A DNA stretch of 64,000 nt, from contig NZ_AP022579.1 of assembly GCF_010731295.1 (NCBI RefSeq), positions 4,030,001-4,094,000 on the forward strand, in the 5' to 3' direction. Under the pieces are notes generated by a model, which made no database searches, was not told where the DNA came from, and saw nothing but the letters and a program-made list of their open reading frames with translations. Each line of letters begins with the position of its first letter. The first letter of the stretch is position 1. This document shows, piece by piece, positions 1 to 8,070 of the stretch. Source of the stretch: Mycolicibacterium boenickei. Lineage in GTDB: Bacteria; Actinomycetota; Actinomycetes; Mycobacteriales; Mycobacteriaceae. The position numbers and the translations under genes were made by a program.

Positions 1-1757
1 AGCTGCCGGCGATCCGCCAGCAGATCTGGACGCTGATGCGGGCCGCCAAGATGGACCACGACCTCGGCCTGGAGGACCGCCCCGACGAGGACTCCTTCGA
101 CGACATGCTGCTGCACGTCGACGGCTGGCTGTGCGAGATCAAGGATGTTCAGATCCGTGACGGCCTGCACATATTGGGGCAAAAGCCCACCGGGGAAGGC
201 GAACTCGACCTGGTACTGGCCATCCTGCGGGCCCGGCAGCTGTTCGGCGGCGAGCAGACCGTGCCCGGGCTGCGTCAGGCGTTGGGCCTGATCGAAGACG
301 GCAGTGACGACCGCGCGGCCGTCGACGCCGCCGAGGCCGGTGCCCGTCAACTGGTGGCCGCTCTGCAGGAATCCGGTTGGGACGCTTCTGCAGTCGCGAA
401 GATCACCGACAACCCCGAGGTGGCCCGCATCCTGCGGTTCGCGGCCACCGAGGTGGTACCTCGGCTGGCCGGGACGGAATGCGAGATCGACCAGGTGCTG
501 CGCGCCCTGTCCGGTGGCTTCATCGCCTCGGGGCCGTCCGGATCGCCGTTGCGCGGACTGGTCAACGTGCTGCCCACCGGGCGCAACTTCTACTCGGTGG
601 ATCCCAAGGCAGTGCCGTCCCGGCTGGCCTGGGAAACCGGTGTGGCGATGGCCGATTCGCTGTTGGACCGCTACCGCACCGACTACGGCCACTGGCCCCA
701 GTCGGTCGGCCTGTCCGTGTGGGGCACCTCGGCCATGCGTACCGCCGGTGACGACATCGCCGAAGTGCTGGCTCTGCTCGGGGTGCGGCCGGTGTGGGAC
801 GACGCCTCGCGCCGGGTGGTGAACCTGGAGCCGATCGACCTCGCCGAACTGGGCCGCCCGCGCATCGACGTCACGGTGCGCATCTCCGGGTTCTTCCGTG
901 ACGCGTTCCCACACGTGGTCACCATGCTCGACGATGCGGTGGCGCTGGTGGCCGGGCTCGACGAATCGGCACAGGACAACTACGTGCGTGCCCACTCCCA
1001 GGCCGACCTGGCCGAGCACGGCGATCAAAGACGAGCCACCACAAGGATTTTCGGTTCCAAGCCGGGGACGTACGGAGCGGGCCTGCTGCAGTTGATCGAC
1101 AGCCGCAACTGGCGTGACGACGCCGACCTGGCCGAGGTGTACACCGCCTGGGGCGGATTCGCCTACGGCCGCGGACTCGACGGCGCACCCGCGGCCGATG
1201 ACATGAACCGGGCCTACCGGCGAATCGCGGTGGCCGCCAAGAACACCGATACCCGTGAACACGACATCGCCGACTCCGACGACTACTTCCAGTACCACGG
1301 CGGCATGGTCGCCACCGTGCGCGCGCTCACCGGACAGGCGCCTGCCGCCTACATCGGCGACAACACCCGCCCCGACGCGGTCCGCACCCGGACGCTGTCG
1401 GAGGAGACCAATCGCGTCTTCCGGGCGCGGGTGGTCAACCCGCGCTGGATCACCGCGATGCGCAGGCACGGCTACAAGGGCGCGTTCGAGATGGCGGCCA
1501 CCGTCGACTACCTGTTCGGGTACGACGCCACCGCGCACGTGATGGCCGACTGGATGTACGAGCGCCTCTCGGCGGAATACGTGCTCGACGACGAGAACCG
1601 CAAGTTCATGTCCGAATCCAATCCGTGGGCATTGCACGGCATGGCAGAACGGCTGCTGGAGGCCGCGGGCCGCGGGATGTGGGCCGAGCCCGAGCAGGCC
1701 ACCCTGGATGGGCTCCGTCAGGTGCTGCTGGAAACCGAAGGCGAGCTCGAGGGCTGA
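1..1757 (+). CDS. cobN: Cobaltochelatase subunit CobN, C-terminal part (5' truncated by window edge)
   Basis: This is the large subunit of the cobaltochelatase that inserts cobalt into hydrogenobyrinic acid a,c-diamide in aerobic cobalamin synthesis (CobN/BchH/ChlH family). The frame is open from the first bases, so the N-terminal half lies outside the window; about 585 residues remain of a protein normally near 1,200. The visible part holds family-typical blocks: the VWGTSAMRTAGDDIAEVL segment at about 700-780, the FGSKPGTYGAG segment at about 1050-1080, and the GYKGAFEMAATVDYLFGYDA segment at about 1470-1530. The next gene is a PPOX-fold protein, the same neighbour as in M. tuberculosis (Rv2062c/Rv2061c, from memory). 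Identification is firm; the start cannot be seen. Confidence 0.95.
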   Translation, partial: LPAIRQQIWTLMRAAKMDHDLGLEDRPDEDSFDDMLLHVDGWLCEIKDVQIRDGLHILGQKPTGEGELDLVLAILRARQLFGGEQTVPGLRQALGLIEDGSDDRAAVDAAEAGARQLVAALQESGWDASAVAKITDNPEVARILRFAATEVVPRLAGTECEIDQVLRALSGGFIASGPSGSPLRGLVNVLPTGRNFYSVDPKAVPSRLAWETGVAMADSLLDRYRTDYGHWPQSVGLSVWGTSAMRTAGDDIAEVLALLGVRPVWDDASRRVVNLEPIDLAELGRPRIDVTVRISGFFRDAFPHVVTMLDDAVALVAGLDESAQDNYVRAHSQADLAEHGDQRRATTRIFGSKPGTYGAGLLQLIDSRNWRDDADLAEVYTAWGGFAYGRGLDGAPAADDMNRAYRRIAVAAKNTDTREHDIADSDDYFQYHGGMVATVRALTGQAPAAYIGDNTRPDAVRTRTLSEETNRVFRARVVNPRWITAMRRHGYKGAFEMAATVDYLFGYDATAHVMADWMYERLSAEYVLDDENRKFMSESNPWALHGMAERLLEAAGRGMWAEPEQATLDGLRQVLLETEGELEG

Positions 1758-1806
1758 CAGCGTCGAGAATCAACGGCCTCCGGTTTGTTGGCCTAGATTG
1801 GGCGTC

Positions 1807-2187
1807 ATGGCTCCTACCTTCGCCGATGTCGCCAAGGCCAACTACGTTCTGCTCACCACTTTCACCAAGGACGGGCGACCCAAGCCGACCCCGATCTGGT
1901 CGGTGCCCGACGGTGATCGCCTGCTGGTGATCACCGAGGCGGACTCGTGGAAGGTCAAGCGGATCCGGAACACCCCGCGAGTCACCGTTGCGGTGTGCGA
2001 CATGCGGGGCAATCCCAAGAGTGAAGCCGTCGAGGCCACCGCCACCGTCCTCGACCGATCGCACAACGGCGAGATCTACGACGGCATCGGCAGGCGGTAT
2101 GGCCTGATCGGCAAAACCTTCAACTTCTTCTCCAAACTGCGCGGCGGCATGGAGAAGAACGTCGGGCTGGAACTGCGGGCGTCCTAG
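1807..2187 (+). CDS. PPOX-class F420-dependent oxidoreductase-like protein (Rv2061c-like)
   Basis: A 126-residue protein of the pyridoxamine-phosphate-oxidase split-barrel fold (flavin/F420 binding). It starts MAPTFADVAKANYVLLTT and carries the DGRPKPTPIW strand characteristic of PPOX F420 enzymes, followed by the NTPRVTVAVCDMRG strand. The ATG at 1807 is preferred over upstream codons because the family begins with this helix and because an in-frame extension would run into cobN. A TAGATT -10-like hexamer at 1794-1799 would give a very short leader. The substrate is unknown. Its place beside cobN is conserved in mycobacteria, but nothing here ties it to cobalamin synthesis. Confidence 0.85.
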   Translation: MAPTFADVAKANYVLLTTFTKDGRPKPTPIWSVPDGDRLLVITEADSWKVKRIRNTPRVTVAVCDMRGNPKSEAVEATATVLDRSHNGEIYDGIGRRYGLIGKTFNFFSKLRGGMEKNVGLELRAS

Positions 2188-2192
2188 CGCCG

Positions 2193-2675
2193 ATGCCGGG
2201 ACCGATCGAAGAGTTCAACCGACTCGACCGGCGACAGCAGGTGCAGCTGCTGTCGTCGGTGTGCTCATCGCCGGCCTGGAGCCATCAACTGCAGGCGCGC
2301 GGGCCGTTCGTCGACCTCGATGAGTTGCTCGACCAGGCCGACCAGGTGGTGGCGACGTTGCCCGACGTCGAGATCGACGCCGCCCTCGACGGCCACCCAC
2401 GCATCGGGGATCGCCCGGACAACCCGTCCTCGGTGCGGGAACAGGCCGGCATGGCCACCGCCGGTGCCGCCCTCCGGGCCGAACTCGCCGCGAAAAACCG
2501 TGCCTACGAGGAGAAGTTCGGCTACGTATACCTGGTGTGCGCCAGCGGGCGGTCGGCGGAGGAGTTGCTGGGCATTCTCACCGGGCGGCTCTCGAACGAT
2601 GCGGAAACCGAGCGCACAGTGATGCGCGGCGAGCTGGCCAAGATCAACCGGTTGCGGCTCGCACGCCTCTTCTGA
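2193..2675 (+). CDS. uraD: OHCU decarboxylase (urate degradation)
   Basis: 2-oxo-4-hydroxy-4-carboxy-5-ureidoimidazoline decarboxylase performs the third step from urate to (S)-allantoin. The 160-residue length fits the family. The hallmark GHPRIGDRP motif carries the catalytic histidine (about residue 68), and the EKFGYVYLVCASGRSAEELL block is the conserved C-terminal substrate site. It starts 5 bp after the PPOX gene and is probably co-transcribed with it, and it converges on urate oxidase (7 bp between stops). With urate oxidase and UraH on the opposite strand, the three enzymes of the urate-to-allantoin branch are all present. Confidence 0.93.
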   Translation: MPGPIEEFNRLDRRQQVQLLSSVCSSPAWSHQLQARGPFVDLDELLDQADQVVATLPDVEIDAALDGHPRIGDRPDNPSSVREQAGMATAGAALRAELAAKNRAYEEKFGYVYLVCASGRSAEELLGILTGRLSNDAETERTVMRGELAKINRLRLARLF

Positions 2676-2682
2676 CCGTCGC

Positions 2683-3588
2683 CTAGCCCAGCCACCCCTG
2701 CTGGGCATCCCAGGCGGAACCGGCCGGAGGCGCATCGTCGCGGGTGACGGTGGCTTGGATCAGCCCGTACGGGCGGTCGTCGGCGTGGAAGACTTCGTTG
2801 TTGTTCTCCAGGCCGAACCGCGTGAGGTCGTAGGCGAAATGGTGCTTGTTCGGTGCCGACAGCCGTATCTCGGCAAGCATCGGATAGTTTTCCAGCACCG
2901 CCTTGCCCATCTCGTAGAGAGTCTGCTGCAGGGCGCGTGACGCCACGACGGCGAACGTCTCCGTCATCAGCGCCCTGACGCCACGATAGACCTCGTCCCA
3001 GGCGACTTTTGTTGTGGTGAAACGCCACTGCGCCGTCAAGGACGTGGCCATTACGCGATCATGTGCGGGTTCCAGAACGGTGTACGCGTCGGTGAGGAAT
3101 CCGGTGAACGCCGAGCCGGTCGACTTCAGGATCACCAGATCTTTCAGGCCGCCGACCACCCATTCTCCGTCCTCGTCCACCGTGACCGCAGCGGTTCGCA
3201 CCTCTTGTCCGGCACGGACCCAGGTGTGGTTGTGCCCTTGACCGCCGACATCCACTCGCTGCCAGGCATATTCGTCGATCTCGACCCGCGCGCCCTGCAC
3301 CGGTGCGATTTCGGCGACGAAATGACGCGCCAGGTCGAGTCCGTAATCCTCGATCGCCAGCAGCCCCTTCTCCTTGGCGTAGGCATAGGCTGTCTGCTTC
3401 TGGGTGTCGGTGGGGAGCACGTCGGCCTGGTTGCCGGTGAGGTGAGCGGCACTGAAATCGCCGCGTAGACAGGTGGATACCGTGACGTCGCGGATCTCGT
3501 GTCGCGGCGTGTCCCGGTAGATGCGGACCACCCGGTTCTCGGCCTTGCCGTACTGATTCTTGCCAAGAATGATTGTTGACATCTTCAA
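2683..3588 (-). CDS. pucL: Urate oxidase (factor-independent uricase)
   Basis: Oxidises urate to 5-hydroxyisourate with O2 and no cofactor. At 301 residues it has the normal length of a duplicated T-fold uricase. The N-terminal IILGKNQYGKAENRVVRI strand, the LPTDTQKQTAYAYAK block (active-site Thr) and the QGHNHTW segment are typical. The C-terminal half has the TTTKVAWDEVYRGVR and SAPNKHHFAYDL signatures. Its ATG overlaps the uraH stop by 4 bp, so the two are translationally coupled. It is the last gene of a minus-strand operon that begins with an ABC substrate-binding lipoprotein. Confidence 0.96.
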   Translation of the reverse strand: MKMSTIILGKNQYGKAENRVVRIYRDTPRHEIRDVTVSTCLRGDFSAAHLTGNQADVLPTDTQKQTAYAYAKEKGLLAIEDYGLDLARHFVAEIAPVQGARVEIDEYAWQRVDVGGQGHNHTWVRAGQEVRTAAVTVDEDGEWVVGGLKDLVILKSTGSAFTGFLTDAYTVLEPAHDRVMATSLTAQWRFTTTKVAWDEVYRGVRALMTETFAVVASRALQQTLYEMGKAVLENYPMLAEIRLSAPNKHHFAYDLTRFGLENNNEVFHADDRPYGLIQATVTRDDAPPAGSAWDAQQGWLG

Positions 3589-3911
3589 CTTCCTCGATAC
3601 GTCGAATAGGCGTGGGGCGAAAGCAGCAGGGGTACGTGGTAGTTGCCGTCGGGGTCATCGACGTGGAAGCTGATCACCACTTCGGGGTAGAAACCCGTCA
3701 CGCCGCAAGCGGTGAAATACGCTGCGGTGTCCAGGCGTAGACGAAACACGCCGCCGAGATCGCCGGTGTAGAGGTCCGTCACCCGGCCCTGGTCGTCGGT
3801 GCGGGTCTCGGCCAGGACGGTGCCGTCGGCGGTGGTGAGCCGCACCGGCACCCCGGCGGCGGGCCGGCCGGTGACCGCGTCGAGAACATGCGTGCTGACA
3901 TGGACCGTCAT
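3585..3911 (-). CDS. uraH: 5-hydroxyisourate hydrolase
   Basis: A transthyretin-related protein that hydrolyses 5-hydroxyisourate to OHCU, the second step after uricase. It has 108 residues, the N-terminal STHVLDAVTGRPAAGVPVRL strand with the catalytic His, and the diagnostic C-terminal YRGS tetrapeptide (SPHAYSTYRGS). The 4-bp ATGA overlap with the urate oxidase gene and the 17-bp gap to the upstream dioxygenase gene mark one transcription unit. Identification is firm. Confidence 0.96.
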   Translation of the reverse strand: MTVHVSTHVLDAVTGRPAAGVPVRLTTADGTVLAETRTDDQGRVTDLYTGDLGGVFRLRLDTAAYFTACGVTGFYPEVVISFHVDDPDGNYHVPLLLSPHAYSTYRGS

Positions 3912-3928
3912 GTCATGGTCTCCGGCGA

Positions 3929-4897
3929 CTAGCGGACAAAGTTCGCGTTGATGCGTTGCTGTAGATAGTCTTTCGCGGTGATCGGCGGATACTTCCCGGC
4001 CGGTCCTGCGATCACCACCTCGCTGTTCGCCTGCGCGAAGAACGCGATGCTGTAGCGAGAGCCACGGAACTCAGCAGGTCCCGGGCTGCGCACCCGGTGG
4101 AAGTTCGACGGCAGCAGGTCGTCGCTCCACCGCATCAGCATGTCCCCGATGTTGCAGGTGATGGTGTCATCGGTCGGCTCGATCGAGGTCCACTGCTGGG
4201 TATCGGTCTCCTTGCCGGGGCACACCTGCAGCCCACCTTGCCCGGCACGCTGAAACAGCAGGGTGAGGCAGTCGAAGTCGGTGTGGGCGCCGGCGCGCCA
4301 CATACCGCTCAGGTCCGCTTCCTGCGGGACGGCAAAGTAGTGCAGCAACCGCAGCGTGCTCTGGTATGTCGGTGCGGACGGATCGTGGGCGCGGGTGAAG
4401 AAGTCACGTTCGAAGCCCAGCTTGTCGGCGAACAGGGAGAGCACTTCCATCGCCAACGCCCAACAGTGTTGCTCGAAAGCCCGTATCGTTTCAGCGAACC
4501 CGGCCAGTTCATCTGCCGTCGGCCACAGCCCTTCCATGTCGGACAGAGTGACTTGGTAGGACTCCTTCTGGTCGGGTGTGCCCACCGACGGACGCACCTG
4601 GGTCAGGCTTTCCCAGCCGGAATTGAACCGTTTCGGTCTGCGTGCCTTCACCTCATCGGGCAGCGCGAAGAAGGCTTCGGCGAGCTCGAACGCCCGGCCC
4701 ACTTCCGCGAGGTCGATGCCGTGGTCGACCAGTTGGAAGAATCCGATATCGGTTGCCGCCGACCATAATTCGTCGGCGATCTGCGACCGCCGGGTGTCGA
4801 GGTCGGCCAGTGAGATACGGCAGACCTCGCGCTCGCGTTCCGTGCCCAGTGCCCCCATGCGGCTCTCGCGCTGCAGTTCGGTCATGTTGTAGGTCAT
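3929..4897 (-). CDS. Isopenicillin N synthase-like 2OG-Fe(II) dioxygenase
   Basis: A 322-residue non-haem iron dioxygenase of the IPNS/flavanone-hydroxylase fold, with the N-terminal DIOX_N region (ISLADLDTRRSQIADEL...GFFQLVDHGID). The iron triad is visible: HTD in GAHTDFDCLTLLFQ and the distal His in NFHRVRSPG. An R-x-S pair (SRYSIAFF) would hold 2-oxoglutarate. It lies between the substrate-binding protein (29 bp upstream) and uraH (17 bp downstream) in one operon, so its substrate is probably whatever the importer delivers, feeding urate or an analogue. Fungal thymine dioxygenase belongs to this broad family, so hydroxylation of a nucleobase is plausible; the true substrate is not known. 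It is a paralogue of the protein at 8071-9141. Confidence 0.85.
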   Translation of the reverse strand: MTYNMTELQRESRMGALGTEREREVCRISLADLDTRRSQIADELWSAATDIGFFQLVDHGIDLAEVGRAFELAEAFFALPDEVKARRPKRFNSGWESLTQVRPSVGTPDQKESYQVTLSDMEGLWPTADELAGFAETIRAFEQHCWALAMEVLSLFADKLGFERDFFTRAHDPSAPTYQSTLRLLHYFAVPQEADLSGMWRAGAHTDFDCLTLLFQRAGQGGLQVCPGKETDTQQWTSIEPTDDTITCNIGDMLMRWSDDLLPSNFHRVRSPGPAEFRGSRYSIAFFAQANSEVVIAGPAGKYPPITAKDYLQQRINANFVR

Positions 4898-4926
4898 GTC
4901 GTCAACTCTCGTTCTGGGTGGGATGG

Positions 4927-6093
4927 TCAGGGGAGGGCGATGGCCGGATCGCTGAACTGGTTGGTGAACAGTTGCTGCGCGGTCGTCGACGCCGGAACCC
5001 GGTTGCCGGTGTCGGCAAGGACGGGACGGAGATCGTCGAGGTTTCGCTGGATTCGTGCCTGGTCATAGACGCCGAAGGACCCGTCGTCCTCGTTGGCCAA
5101 CAGTCCCTTTTCGACCAGTAACGTGGCGCTGTAGTCGGCCTCGGCCTTGCTGTAGGGCGAGTAGGTGGGGTCCTGTGCGATGACGTCGACGATGGTGCCG
5201 TTGACCCGGTCTGGTGATGCGGCGTAATCGACCCCGGATTGCTGGATGATCGGGACCAGTTTCGCCAAGCAGGGCGACATCTCCTGCAGTTTGTCGGCGC
5301 GGACGACCACGTTGGAGGCGTAGATGTCGTAGCCCGCGTCTTTGATGAGGCCGTAGGCGACCGGTTTGTTCCAGGCCGGCGTGTCGTGCTCGTAGGTGAA
5401 CGGTTCGGAGTTGGCGAAGCCCTGTTGGGTGATGGTCGGATCGCTGACGAATCGCGATGGCGCCCCGTCGTAATTGGTGTCGATCTGGGACGGCTTCAGC
5501 AAGCCCTTCTTCACCATCCATTGCGGGAAGATCTGATCCTTGGCGACCACCACTGTGGCATCGGACTTTCCGATGTCCGCGACGGACTTCCAGGTCGGGT
5601 AGCTGTGCGGGTCCCACATGAGAATCGAGGGGCTGTACTTGAGCAGTGGCGTGACCCCGACGACCGGTTGCTCGGCGGCCGCCGCGATCAACTGATCTCC
5701 GTGCACGATCCCGAGCATGGCGGAATCGTCCACGTAGAGCTGTGAGGTCACCGACTGGAATCCGATGGCGGGGCCGCCCGATTTCAGCGTCAGGTCCACC
5801 CCGGTGTCCTTGCCGCCGGCCACGAGCGGCCCCGTGACCGACTTCGAGTTCGTGTCGACTCGGTATCCAGGACCGAGCATCTCGAACACGGCCCCCATAT
5901 CGGACTGCGGTTGCCATTGCAGCTGGATGCCGATATCGGCCGGACACACTTCGGCGAGGTTCTGCGCGTCGCCGGCGGGTTCGAGCGACGTGGCCTCGAC
6001 GGCTTCGTGGGATCCGTAGGCACAGGCGGGCAGACAGAGGACCGCAAGAGCAACGGCAGTGGAGCCGAGACGGCGGGCGAGCGAATTTCGCAC
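4927..6093 (-). CDS. ABC transporter substrate-binding lipoprotein (NMT1/SsuA-like)
   Basis: An extracytoplasmic solute-binding protein of the nitrate/sulfonate/pyrimidine-precursor type. The chosen GTG at 6093 is preceded by a good ribosome site (AGGAG at 6098-6102); a GTG 36 bp upstream lacks one. From this start the protein has 388 residues with an ideal lipoprotein signal (arginine-rich n-region, LAVLCLPAC lipobox), so it is membrane-anchored. The body has the periplasmic-binding fold pattern, e.g. WDPHSYPTWKSVADIGKSD. It heads the operon with the dioxygenase, uraH and pucL. The matching ATPase and permease are divergently transcribed on the other side of the 262-bp promoter region. Confidence 0.85.
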   Translation of the reverse strand: MRNSLARRLGSTAVALAVLCLPACAYGSHEAVEATSLEPAGDAQNLAEVCPADIGIQLQWQPQSDMGAVFEMLGPGYRVDTNSKSVTGPLVAGGKDTGVDLTLKSGGPAIGFQSVTSQLYVDDSAMLGIVHGDQLIAAAAEQPVVGVTPLLKYSPSILMWDPHSYPTWKSVADIGKSDATVVVAKDQIFPQWMVKKGLLKPSQIDTNYDGAPSRFVSDPTITQQGFANSEPFTYEHDTPAWNKPVAYGLIKDAGYDIYASNVVVRADKLQEMSPCLAKLVPIIQQSGVDYAASPDRVNGTIVDVIAQDPTYSPYSKAEADYSATLLVEKGLLANEDDGSFGVYDQARIQRNLDDLRPVLADTGNRVPASTTAQQLFTNQFSDPAIALP

Positions 6094-6146
6094 GGTTCTC
6101 CTAGCTGGAAGGGGGCGGGGTTCGGCCACGCTCCCAACTGCTGATT

Positions 6147-6327
6147 ACATGCAGTCTCTTCTCCCGTTACGGTCGCGTTACCGACCTGGATCGCGTCGGA
6201 AGTCTCCTGAAAAAGCCTGTAGTCGAGGATGTTTCGCGCCGTTTCTTACGTGGCTGTAACACGGTGCAACTCATTGGACATGCATGTCATCGAAGCTGGT
6301 GGCGGCATCAACGCACCGGTTGCATGT
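6147..6327. promoter_or_regulatory. Divergent promoter region with repeated ACATGCA sites (candidate GntR operators)
   Basis: Between the divergent operons the heptamer ACATGCA recurs: at 6147-6153, inside the perfect 12-bp palindrome GACATGCATGTC at 6277-6288, and in reverse orientation as TGCATGT at 6321-6327, just upstream of the ATPase start. Short symmetric sites of this kind are usual for GntR-family dimers, and a GntR gene lies in the right-hand operon (9141). The match to that regulator is inferred. Confidence 0.45.
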
Positions 6328-6355
6328 ACATGGCGGAGAAGTTCGGAAGGTGAAA

Positions 6356-7144
6356 ATGACAGATACCCTCGCGGACCCGATGCGCGATGCGGATGCGCGG
6401 CGGCTCACCAGTGGCCTGCGCATCATGTTCGCCGACGTCGCCAAGTCGTTTCCCACCGGCACGGTTGCCATCGATCACGTCGACCTCGGGATCGAACGCG
6501 GCGCCTTCGTCGCGGTGGTCGGGCCTTCCGGATGTGGAAAGTCGACCCTGCTCCGGATGGCTGCCGGCCTTGACCGTCCGACCACCGGTGCGGTGGCGCT
6601 GGACACCGACTCGGTGGGGTTCATCTTCCAGGAACCGACGCTGTTGCCGTGGCGCACGGTGCGAGCCAATGTCGAGTTGTGCGCCGAGCTCAACGGTACG
6701 GGCCGGGCCGCGACCAAACGCCGTGCCGCCGAATCGATTTCGGCGGTCGGTCTCGATCGATTCACCGACCAGCTGCCGAATGCGCTCTCGGGCGGCATGA
6801 AGATGAGGGTGTCGCTGGCCCGCGCCCTGACCCTGTCGCCGGAGGTGATGCTGCTCGACGAGCCGTTCGGTGCGCTCGACGAGATGACTCGCCTGGACAT
6901 GCAGGTCGAACTGCAGCGGTTGTATGCGCAACGTGGCTTTACCGCAATGTTCGTCACGCACTCGGTGTCCGAGGCCGTGTACCTGGCCGACCGCGTCGTC
7001 GTGATGACGCCCCGGCCCGGGCGGATCGCCGGCATCGTCGACATCGACTTTCCGTATCCCCGAAATCCAGAGTTGCGCTTCACCGGTGAGTTCACCGAAC
7101 ACGCCGCGAAGATCTCGGCCCTCTTGCACGGGCAGGCGTCATGA
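6356..7144 (+). CDS. ABC transporter ATP-binding protein (SsuB/TauB-type)
   Basis: ATPase subunit of an NMT1/SsuA-type importer. The ATG at 6356 is preceded by GGAAGGTG and gives 262 residues, normal for the family. Walker A is GPSGCGKSTLL, the Q-loop FIFQEPTLLPWRTV (the LLPW form is typical of nitrate/sulfonate/taurine importers), the signature LSGGMKMRVSLARAL, and Walker B VMLLDEPFGALDEMTR; the switch histidine is in FVTHSVSEAVYLADR. It overlaps the permease start by 4 bp (ATGA at 7141-7144). It probably works with the lipoprotein encoded divergently at 4927-6093. Confidence 0.93.
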   Translation: MTDTLADPMRDADARRLTSGLRIMFADVAKSFPTGTVAIDHVDLGIERGAFVAVVGPSGCGKSTLLRMAAGLDRPTTGAVALDTDSVGFIFQEPTLLPWRTVRANVELCAELNGTGRAATKRRAAESISAVGLDRFTDQLPNALSGGMKMRVSLARALTLSPEVMLLDEPFGALDEMTRLDMQVELQRLYAQRGFTAMFVTHSVSEAVYLADRVVVMTPRPGRIAGIVDIDFPYPRNPELRFTGEFTEHAAKISALLHGQAS

Positions 7145-8031
7145 CCGCGATCCGCACCGCCGTAGGCCTGGCCGCGTCTGCGCGGTCGAGAACGGTCACC
7201 AACCCGGCCACAGCGTCGTCCGATCGCCGAACCGGTTGGCGCATCGGAAGGTTGGCAGCCACCCTCGGTTACCCGCTGTTGTCGCTGGGGTTGGGACTGC
7301 TCGCCTGGTCCGCGGTCAGCTACTGGGTGTTGCCGCCGCAGCGGCGGTTCCTGCTGCCGCCGCCACTGGACGTGCTGCGCGGCTCACTGCTCGACTGGAC
7401 GCATCTGCAGCCGATGCTGTCGGCGCTTTCGGTGACCGCCCAGGTGACACTGGTCGGTTTCCTCGTCGCAGTTCTGGTCGGCGTCGGCACCGGGGTGCTG
7501 ATGAGCCAAGCGCGGTGGATCGAACGCATCGTCTACCCGTATGCCGTGGTGGTCCAGGTGATTCCGATCTTGGCCATCGTTCCGTTGATCGGGCTGTGGT
7601 TCGGTTACGGCATGGCCGCGCGCACGCTGGTCTGCGTGTTGATCGCCGTGTTTCCCATCATCATCAACACCCATTTCGGCATCCGCTCGGTGAACCGGAG
7701 CATGCATGAGCTCTTCACCCTGTCGCACGCATCCCGATGGGAGCGGCTGGTGAAACTGGAACTGCGGGCGGCGCTTCCGACCATCCTGGCCGGCATCACC
7801 ACGGCCGCCGGTCTCGTGGTGGTCGGCGCCATCATCGGCGACATGTTCTTCGCCAAAGGTCAACCAGGAATCGGAACACTGCTCGACGTCTACCGTGGAC
7901 GCCTTCAATCCGACGACCTCATCGCCGCGATCGTCATCGCGTCTCTGTTCGGTGTCATCGTTTTCGGCGCGATGCGCGCGATCGCCCGGCTCGCGGTCGG
8001 CAGCTGGCACGAATCCGCTCAAGGTGCCTAG
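7141..8031 (+). CDS. ABC transporter permease (SsuC/TauC-type)
   Basis: A 296-residue integral membrane subunit of the importer. About six membrane helices are visible, and the EAA-like cytoplasmic loop that contacts the ATPase is around LFTLSHASRWERLVKLELRAALPTI. The conserved VVVQVIPILAIVPLIGLWFGYG block is typical of BPD_transp_1 permeases for nitrate, sulfonate, taurine and hydroxymethylpyrimidine-like ligands. It is translationally coupled to the ATPase gene. A dioxygenase gene follows after 39 bp, tying transport to oxidation of the substrate. Confidence 0.92.
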   Translation: MTAIRTAVGLAASARSRTVTNPATASSDRRTGWRIGRLAATLGYPLLSLGLGLLAWSAVSYWVLPPQRRFLLPPPLDVLRGSLLDWTHLQPMLSALSVTAQVTLVGFLVAVLVGVGTGVLMSQARWIERIVYPYAVVVQVIPILAIVPLIGLWFGYGMAARTLVCVLIAVFPIIINTHFGIRSVNRSMHELFTLSHASRWERLVKLELRAALPTILAGITTAAGLVVVGAIIGDMFFAKGQPGIGTLLDVYRGRLQSDDLIAAIVIASLFGVIVFGAMRAIARLAVGSWHESAQGA

Positions 8032-8070
8032 TTCCATCACATTGCTCGCTCCTGTTGAAAGGTTCTCCTG

